Positions 56,126 to 64,000 of a stretch of DNA of 64,000 nucleotides are shown here, piece by piece. Positions within the stretch are counted from its first letter, which is position 1. Each line of letters starts with the position of its first letter. The DNA is from Hofstenia miamia (lineage: Eukaryota; Xenacoelomorpha; Acoela): contig SCFE01000019.1 in the NCBI GenBank assembly GCA_004352715.1, positions 60,548 to 124,547 on the forward strand. Direction: 5' to 3'. The translations under genes and the position numbers were made by a program. Below the pieces are notes generated by a model. That model was not told where the DNA came from. It searched no databases and was given only the letters and a program-made list of their open reading frames with translations.

Positions 56126-56620
56126 TCATAAAGCTTGCTTATAGCAGAGGTGTCTACTTTGTATAATTCTTCCTGTGTGATGCTGCCAGGGCTCATCTAA
56201 TAAGATTTGATTTCTGAGGCGTATGTGGTCCTTTAACGTCTTAAATAGGTTCTCAATTTTCGATAAACTAGGATTCTGAGGAGGGTAGTGCTGGAGCAAG
56301 CTTGCATTAAGATTATCAAAAAAATGTGATGTTAACCGCGCTTTGTGACACTTTACCCATCGTCTTAAGGGAGTTTCTGGGAAATTATCGGCTGGTATTG
56401 AATTGCATCTATGGAATGACAAGGCCAAGATTTAACTATATTTTTATGTTCAACAACCCGGATGTTCCCCAAACCATTATTGACTGGCTACATTTAATAG
56501 TCTTTGTGCAAAATCGAGCGAGTAGATGAAACATTCTTTGTTCTTTGTGGATAAAGCTTATCTTTGAATCATCCAAGAAGATCAACATTTTTCAGTAAAA
56601 GAAAGTCTATTTTGAGTATG
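56126..56620 (-). pseudogene. Tc1/IS630-type transposase remnant
   Basis: On the minus strand an IFLDDSKIS block (about 56590, first Asp) and SIMVWGTSG (about 56480) lead into LNASLLQHYPPQNPSLSKIE (about 56250-56310). This last corresponds to the usual PPYSPDLNPIE with Glu retained and the preceding Asp changed, then NLFKTLKDHIR. The second catalytic Asp region is not evident. Stops and frame breaks abound, and no inverted termini were found. Confidence 0.7.
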
Positions 56621-59044
56621 ACTGGCCATAATTTCGACTTTCATTAGTGTAAACATCGCTTATGATTCATCTATTGGATAAACTTAAGCACATTGGAGCT
56701 TCTACTTTAAGTTCTCGGAGATTGGATGAAGATACTGTAATTAAAGGTTTCGTCTGCCAGACCTTGTCTTATTTCGTGAAGCATGACATTTACTGTTTTG
56801 ATTTGAAATTTATGCCAATGATTACTTTGAAATATCATAGCAACCGAAGACCTACAATTAGAATATAAGACAGGTACCTTACCAATTATTAGTTTGGGTC
56901 AAAAAGATATATTGCATTAAAAATGTACTAAGTATTTCTTTTATGCTTAATTTAACCCTCAGTGCAGAGGCCTTGTTCAAGACTGTATGTCGTTAAGTAT
57001 TTAGCTTATAAAGTTTGTTTCCATTGATTCTCAAACCGGCTAATTGTGATTTATTCAGATTTACATAACTTATGATAAGTTTTGCTTTTGTCGCAAATTG
57101 TTCATCATACGAACATTGATTAAAATTGTCTATATGCTATTTATTGCTTGTTTACTACATTGTAAATGCCTTCAAACTCCCGTTTAGTAAAGTCTGTCAA
57201 ATAATCGAAGTTTAAACAAAATGGTCAACACTGTTTGAGACGAACAGTATAAGGAAAACATTGAAAATATATTGGCAAGAAATACCTGATTTGCACTCAT
57301 TTCGTTAATTCCTCACTAATGACAAAATGGAAGATTCTTCAGTGAATCGTCAGGATGCTGCAGCATTAAAAATTGCTATTAATTTCGATGGAAATTCAAT
57401 GCATATTGTCAACACTGCGTGAAAGTCAGTTTCCTCAGAGTATGTATCTGATGTGCTAATTGCTGCTAGTCTGTTTATCTTTAAACAGCTCAATTCTATA
57501 ATATCAGTTGGGCCATGAAAATACTAATAATAAATTTAAAATTGGATTATTGGAATATGAATGAATTATCTTAAAATTTTGAATTAGTCTTTTCATTGTA
57601 GATGATGAATTGACTGACTTTTTTACTTCAGAATTCATGTAGTATTTTAAAAATTTTTTAACACGAATAACTAATCTTTGAGTTGCCTTAATTCAAAGTT
57701 TAAAGATATTCTTTGAAAAAAGTTAATTGTGGCTAATGTCAAACTTCAGAAAAAACTATTTGCTTTCAGAAAATTGTACTAAATGCTAAATAGGAAATGA
57801 ATGATGTCACCATGTTACAATATATCCTGTTTCAACCTATATTTGGCAGAATATACTTTACAAAGTCTAAGAATATTACTACAGCTAACTACTAATAACA
57901 GGAGATGAATTTCTTGCAGGAACTTTGAAAACTATCAAATAAGCTAAAAATAATGTGTCCTAATTCCCATTTCATTTAGATCGAGTTCATAGGTAAAAAA
58001 TCCAAACTGAAAAAATATAGATGGGTCCAGGAAGACATTACTAGTAAGTCTCAGGATCTGACATACCCCTTGAAATGGAATACTTCAAAGAATTTGTTGA
58101 GGAGAGAAGATACTGTTCAAGGTGTGCAGATACCTGAACAATACAGCCTTATATCGATATTCCTAAAAGCTTTTGATTCATTTGTTAGAAAAGCATAACC
58201 CATTCTCTAAAAATGAACATGCTGCTCTCTTTCTTGCAATATAAATGAAAAAGAATTTTTTTCAGTTGAGAGATAGATTGTTACTCCAATGATGTAGAAG
58301 AGTTGTGGTCACAGTTGAGAATGCAAAAGTATAAGTCAAAAGCATAAGTCAAGGTTACTGAGTTTTCATATTTGGAAATGCTGAAGCAAATGATTTCAAT
58401 ACATGCGCTTTAAGCTAATAAATTTTGTTCTTCGACTTTGTCACAAATTTTCAAAATGACGACATTTATCTTGTGATTAAAAGAAACTAAAAACGATTTT
58501 CTTTTATAATTTCATGCAGATAAATAGGAGTGATTTAATGATTTCTTGAAATTTTCTTGTAATTAATGTTTGAGAGCCTTCACGTCGTAATATCCTACTG
58601 AATATGGAAACATACATATAATTGAAATGAGATAATATACATAATACACATCAAGGCAGTTCTGGTACGGGCTTACGCGCGGGCACCGATGTGTACGGAT
58701 ACGAGTGAAGAAATCTGGATCTCTTCACCAGCCTAATCCCTCTCATATACACGTGTGCAGATTCTTAGGTGCTGTATATAAGCAATCAACACTTAATTAA
58801 ATAATATAAAATATGCAGATTAAGCTTAACAGAGGAAATTTTTATTTATCCTACATAATAAGGTGAGTTGTCTTAGAGGCCACCGTTGCTGTTAAATAGT
58901 TATGGTGGTTACTGCTTCAATTACCCGGTAATTCAATAAATTTCTCACTCTTATTGTTGATTACATGTGCACATTATCGCTACTCAAAATCAGGATTTGA
59001 AATGTGTCAATCTGAGGTAATAAATGAAATGAATCAGGTTGCAG

Positions 59045-59046
<2 letters not shown>
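56621..59046. other. No gene seen
   Basis: AT-rich. A locally CG-richer stretch at about 58655-58770 and a few short open frames (for example 56662-56868) have no recognised function. Confidence 0.4.
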
Positions 59047-59078
<32 letters not shown>

Positions 59079-59440
59079 NTGAGCTCACAAGTATTTTTTT
59101 GAATATTTATACTATTATTTATTTACAGCAATAAATTTGTTTGACTCTTATACTTACACAAAATATCAGTGATGCTATTTCATTTTAACTACATGATAAT
59201 ATTTATATATATATATATATATAATTGTTATTTAATCCCACAAAGCACAGTCGGAGACACAAACCTGTTAAACATGTTTGCCGATTTCTTACACTGAGCT
59301 CACAAGTATTTTTTTGAATATTTATACTATTATTTATTTACAGCAATAAATTTGCTTTGACTCTTATACTTACACAAAATATCAGTGATGCTATTTCATT
59401 TTAACTACATGATAATATATATATATATATATATATATAA
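59047..59440. repeat. Duplicated TA-bounded segment around a single N
   Basis: The segment from 59080 (TGAGCTCACAAGTATTTTTT) to about 59225 recurs at 59295-59440 with one indel. (TA)n precedes and follows each copy, and an N stands at 59079. Likely an unmerged contig overlap. Confidence 0.85.
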
Positions 59441-59639
59441 TTGTTAAGGTGAAAGAACAGTGACGGTTGTAAGGAAAAATTTAAGAAGTCAATGAGTTAA
59501 ATCGTTGGAATTCTTAATGATTTTAAAATTTTTTGTATTTTTTATTATAGTAGTAGTAGTAGTAAATGACTATAATTGTAAAATGAAAATCATAACATAA
59601 TTAACACTAAGACAGTACAGCATGATGCAAAAACATTAA

Positions 59640-60480
59640 ATAATTAGTGTCTCATTAACAAAATGTCATTTAATAAAAATAAAATGCAGTTAATCACTTT
59701 CGGCAAAATAGAAGCATTTGAAGATGCATTACAAAGTATAGAATTGGATAAGACTCAAACTTCATCAGTAAGAGATCTTGGAATTCACATCTGTAGTAAT
59801 TTTACTTGGCATAACCACATCTCTAACATTATTAGACTAGCTTTGATAACGTTTTATAAAATGAGGAACCAATTACCATATCACATTTTATTTAGCACGA
59901 AAAAACAGTTGTACCTCTCTATTATCCGTTCAAAATTACTTTATGGATCATCTGTCTGGCACTGCAATCTTTCTAACGCACGTAGATTGGAAAGAGTCCA
60001 AAAAATTTGCACTAAATGGATTTCTAGGGAGGATCAGGATTATATATCACGACTAAAAACTTTGAAAATTCTGCCAATCACACTGCAACTGCAATTAAAT
60101 GATACCAACCTATTAATTGACATTATCCAAGGAAAATATAGTATAAACATAGACAAATACATACAAAGGAACTATAAAAGAGATCTGAGACAAAGATTTT
60201 TTTTCAATATTTTAAAAATTAAGAATACCAAACTAATAATGAATTTTTCAGAAGATTCACACAGCTTTTTAATCGTTTGGAAAGTAAGTATGCATGTGAC
60301 CTATTGCTACTGTTGAAAAAGAATATTTTTAAGCTATTTTGGGCATTTTTTGAGACTGAATTTGACATTCAACGCTGTGAATACATTCAGTGACATCCCA
60401 TTTACAGTTTAATGAACTCTATTATTATTATTATTGTTGTTATTATTATTATAATAATAATTATTATTATTATAATGGTT
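59640..60480 (+). mobile_element. 5'-truncated LINE with (TTA)n-type tail
   Basis: LINE ORF2 C-terminus followed by a short 3'UTR and a TTATTATT/TTG-type simple repeat (60421-60475), as seen at 3' ends of LINEs with microsatellite tails. 5' truncation is typical of incomplete retrotransposition. Confidence 0.8.
59663..60316 (+). CDS. LINE ORF2 C-terminal fragment, open 217 residues
   Basis: A continuous frame with NKNKMQLITFGK, SVRDLGIHICSNFTWHNHI (the usual LG...D..L.W..HI block after the RT palm), SIIRSKLLYGSSVWHCNL and LERVQKICTKWI. These are standard post-catalytic LINE blocks. The palm with the catalytic Asp residues is absent, so no activity is expected despite the open frame. The Met at 59663 is simply the first in the frame. 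Confidence 0.85.
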   Translation: MSFNKNKMQLITFGKIEAFEDALQSIELDKTQTSSVRDLGIHICSNFTWHNHISNIIRLALITFYKMRNQLPYHILFSTKKQLYLSIIRSKLLYGSSVWHCNLSNARRLERVQKICTKWISREDQDYISRLKTLKILPITLQLQLNDTNLLIDIIQGKYSINIDKYIQRNYKRDLRQRFFFNILKIKNTKLIMNFSEDSHSFLIVWKVSMHVTYCYC

Positions 60481-62800
60481 TTATGTATTGTGTATTATAT
60501 ATTAGTTAATGTATATTTTCAAATATTTCCTATGGATAATTTAATATCTTCTTTTTATGTCTGCTAACTTTTACATAAAGTTTATCCGTTTGTATTTTTG
60601 TGAAAATTTTTGGCCATTTTGGTAATTCATAAATAAAGAAAATTCATAGGCGATTGCAGGCGTAGCTTCTTCACGAATAAGACGTTCTCACTGCTTCTCA
60701 TAAAAGCAGTAGGCAAAGAAAAGGATATTAAGCTCCAAACATCAATATTGCATTTTTGATGTATCATTTCATAGACTGAAATGAGATATTCATGATCTGG
60801 TTGACATCACTTAGCCTTTGTAGCAATCGAATCTATATAAAATCCTGGCCGAAACATTATTTTTTTAATGTTTCTAGCAGTTTGATATAGCGCTTTGAAA
60901 GATATCAAACTTGGGAGGCGAGGTGTACACGAGAATTAGAAGAATATATAAGTCATAAGAATGTTGTTTAACATGAATGAGTATAATGTGCAAGGAAAGT
61001 TTCTTTTTATCATATAAAATATTATCTGGGCTTTTTGAAAATCGGGTTCGAATCTGTTAAAGCCAAAAATAATTTTAACAACATAAAACATCTAAATCCA
61101 AAACCTGTTCAAACTATACAACTTGACGATTTGCGAATAAAATATTTTTATGGATACTTTTATGTTACAATATGCTAGAAACCTTTGTTTGATCGAGTCA
61201 GGTCGAGTTTGGTAGCGGGTCAAAGAAGTGACCTTTTGCTACACTACTCAAAATATATCTGAACGAGCAGCTAGTAGTGCAAGTAACACAATTACTAGCA
61301 AGCACACTACTTGGTTACCTTTTCAGGTTAATGAACTCTTGATAATTTACATTAGATTAATTATATTGTTGTTATATATTTCAATCATGAATACATCATG
61401 CATTTTGCTCATTTATATTTAGTGACTCATTGAGAAAGAACACATTTTGTAGGGTTGACCAGCATTGGCTATTATGGGTATATACATCACGGGTGCGAGT
61501 AAACTTACTACAGGTACAGGCGGATACGGTTAAGTTAAAACCCCTAATACATTTACTGAAGGTATTGTGTTATTTAATAAATATCGAATAAATGAGGCGC
61601 ATTTTGTTTCACTACCATACTTGCATATGATTTTCTCGCATTTCTTTAAGCAAAAATTCGCAAGATTGAAGTTTTGTGAGACTACATACCTAATTTGGAT
61701 TATATCTTTTTCTTGCATTAATCAAACATAAATGCATTGAATGAAAAATACGGCTTCTTATGTTAGAAATAATTCACCAAATGTACAAATTGCTGACTTG
61801 ACTTAAAGTTGTTCTCTCGATGCAAGCGAAAATGGACTAAGCAGATGTCATTTTTATGATTATTAGAGTTTTCAACATTGAAAGAATTTCTAACATGAAT
61901 CCCAATTAGATTTGCAATGTTTTTCTATGAGAAACTGAAAACTTTTTTCTTCAACTCTAAGTGCTGCTAAAAAATTTTTTGCGATCGATTTAAATTTAAA
62001 TCTTTAAAAATACATGTACAGTATCATACATTAAATAGCTTCATGACGCACGAAACAAAATACAATGAATATCCTAATTCAATTTTGGATAATTTCAAGA
62101 ACAAACTTTATAATTATAAAAGTATTAACTTGAATGCTATCACAGACAAATCCAACAGCTTTAGTTTTGCTATTTTTAAAGAGAAACAATACTTTCTTAA
62201 ATTCATGTTAACTTTGAAGCAATAGATTCTGGTATAACTTTCTCCTCTGGATTCATTTCGTTTCTATTATAGTTAACTTATTTATTATCCAAATACATTA
62301 AGCTTCAAAAGACAAAATGCATGAGCATCCGAATTGTATGGCATAAGGCATTCAATAAACGTTGACGAAGTAATATCGCCTCAGCAGAATTTCTACAAGT
62401 ACTTTGCAATTAATTTTTCGTGGTGAATCAGTATTTTTGCCGCGGCAGTCTATTTTAAGGTGTGTTTTGTTTGATATTTTTTTATGTTTATCCCATTATC
62501 CAATATGTTATTGGCAACAAGAAATTTATCACATAAATGATTTACAAAGACAACAATAGACGGCCATTCTTCATTATTGCACAAATTGCAGAATTCCTAC
62601 AAATCAAAAACAAGCACGAATATTAAACATCAACTCTTTCTGCTTGAGGCGCTTGTTTACGCAAGAAATCGATAAGTCATGAACTTTCACAAAGATTTAA
62701 ACAGTCGAACATTGAACCCTTTCCTTGTAGGAGTGTTGAGAGGTTTTGTTGAACTAACGAAACATCTTAAAATAATATTCCGTGTGCTTAGGATCCATGT
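60481..62800. other. No gene seen
   Basis: AT-rich. Short frames at 61228-61422, 61530-61718 and 62043-62225 have no recognised family. Confidence 0.4.
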
Positions 62801-62979
62801 GTCTATGTCAGCCTTGAGGTTCACCTTCAAGTGTGGGTAGCTAAGGTGCGACATCTGGAATAAAATGAAGGGACTTCAAACAGGGATATAAAACATTGCA
62901 AGCCGGGATAATTCTCAGATTTTTTGGAAGTGTTTGAGGTCGCCAGCTTATTAACTAGTCACCCACACTTCACACGATT

Positions 62980-63915
62980 GTGGCATTAGCATTCACTTGG
63001 TACAAGATTGGTTGTTGTCTTGATGACAATTTCTTTTCCTCAAAGAACTTTGTGAATGATCTCCAGGCAGTAATCAATTTCCGCTTCAGCAACATGCTAA
63101 GAACAAGCAAAAATGTTATCCTCTATCTGGATGTCAGCAAAGACAACAACTGTGTCTTGAAATGCGGAATTTTCGTCAAGCTGTGAAATGTGGAAAAGCG
63201 AAGTCTAGTTTTTGTGACATATTAGTTTGTATACCATAAGATGGACCACTCAGTGGTCCTCTTTTCACTTGGAGTACTAATAAACTGCGAAGTGACCAAT
63301 CGTCTATCATTAAGTATTCAGGTGATACAAGATTGTTGATGAAAATATGCAATGCGGATGATGTAGTTCGATATAAAGAGATTATAAAAAAAAACTTTCT
63401 CGAGGCAAAAAAATTTAAATCAAAAGAAGGTCGAGGAGTTAATCTTTGGTAGTAGAAGAATAGACGGACGCACCAATTATTCACAGGTTGATACTGACGA
63501 TAACCTTGTTCCTCAGGTTGAAGTGGTGAAATATTTGGGGTTGTTTATTGATGGTCGACTAAAATGGAAGAAGTCATATGGTCAAGACAATGAACTGCTC
63601 TAATAAAACTATTTCTCATATTTACAGGTTCTCTACAGACAGAACGAGAAGGAAATGTTTATGGTATATGTGCTCCCTCACTACATGTATGCTGCAGTAA
63701 CATATGGTATTTATTTATCAGAGAAACAGAGGAAAGACCTTCGGAGACCATTACGATGTCTCAGTCAAATTCAACCGGAGTCGTGTTTTACCAAATATTG
63801 TAGTATCATCCCTACAACTCCGAAAAAAGATAAAAGAAAAAGAAGAAAAACTCAAATGAATATTTATCGAAGTTCTAAGAATTATACATTTGTTTATTTG
63901 GCATTTATAAATTAG
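62980..63915 (+). pseudogene. LINE reverse transcriptase remnant (third family)
   Basis: Plus-strand pieces in order: VILYLDVSKDNN (about 63115, the first catalytic Asp block), a degraded PQGS-like DGPLSGPLF (about 63240), and IIKYSGDTRLLMK (about 63305), where the canonical YADDT has become YSGDT. The thumb block VVKYLGLFIDGRLKWKKS (about 63520) and YVLPHYMYAAVTYGI (63655-63915) follow. Multiple stops and the lost Asp show it is dead. It may continue beyond the window. Confidence 0.75.
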
Positions 63916-64000
63916 GCGAGTATCAGTCGTAACAATTAAGTGTAGACAATACGCCTGCACTAATTTCTGCAAGCACACGTAAACGCAGAACTTTTTATGC

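Overview
The window is AT-rich eukaryotic DNA, and the gene content indicates an invertebrate animal. It carries Tc1/mariner, hAT and P-type (THAP) DNA transposons, a large XPG-like nuclease transposon, Penelope-like elements with GIY-YIG domains, a Ty3/gypsy fragment and several LINE families. There are also many (TA)n tracts, intron-split host exons and four long runs of N. Nothing is bacterial. A cnidarian-like genome would fit, but the species cannot be fixed from this sequence alone.

Layout. 1-3.2 kb: possible LTR debris, then a decayed minus-strand LINE. 3.8-6.2 kb: a degenerate tandem repeat split by a Tc1-like element (4404-5952) with TA flanks and an IR/DR end structure. 6.3-8.1 kb: the 3' end of a hAT element with a second Tc1-like element nested in it (6808-8041). 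8.6-15.2 kb: minus-strand LINE pieces, including an ORF1 with a PHD-like finger, mixed with two 1.46-kb direct copies. Each copy carries three host-like exons and a LINE 3' end. 15.9-16.5 kb and 26.8 kb: more short minus-strand exons of the same predicted gene. Their large intron holds a THAP/P element (16579-20014) and a 5.1-kb element with about 130-bp inverted repeats (20516-25570). That element encodes one large broken protein with an XPG/PIN-like block and a Cys-rich tail, probably Academ superfamily.

28.8-30.6 kb: Penelope element 1 with an inverted 3' end and a hammerhead-like motif. 32.6-35 kb: a tandem repeat, a MITE and one possible plus-strand terminal exon. 39-40.2 kb: gypsy RNase H/integrase fragment. 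40.2-48.3 kb: two LTR-like sequences in inverted orientation around a LINE-like fragment and a small hAT MITE. 47.2-51.9 kb: Penelope element 2, broken up by an LTR-like sequence and a third Tc1-like element, with a second hammerhead-like motif. 52.9-54.3 kb: a non-autonomous hAT with a perfect 8-bp target duplication. 56.1-56.6 kb: a Tc1-like remnant. 59.6-60.5 kb and 63-63.9 kb: LINE 3' ends.

No complete intact gene is visible. Almost every transposon ORF has stops or frameshifts. The best candidate for a working host gene is the minus-strand set of short exons at 14.4-26.8 kb (and their duplicates at 11.7-12.5 kb), all compatible with phase-0 joining. Several single-N junctions are followed by sequence that is repeated nearby, so part of the apparent duplication is probably assembly error.
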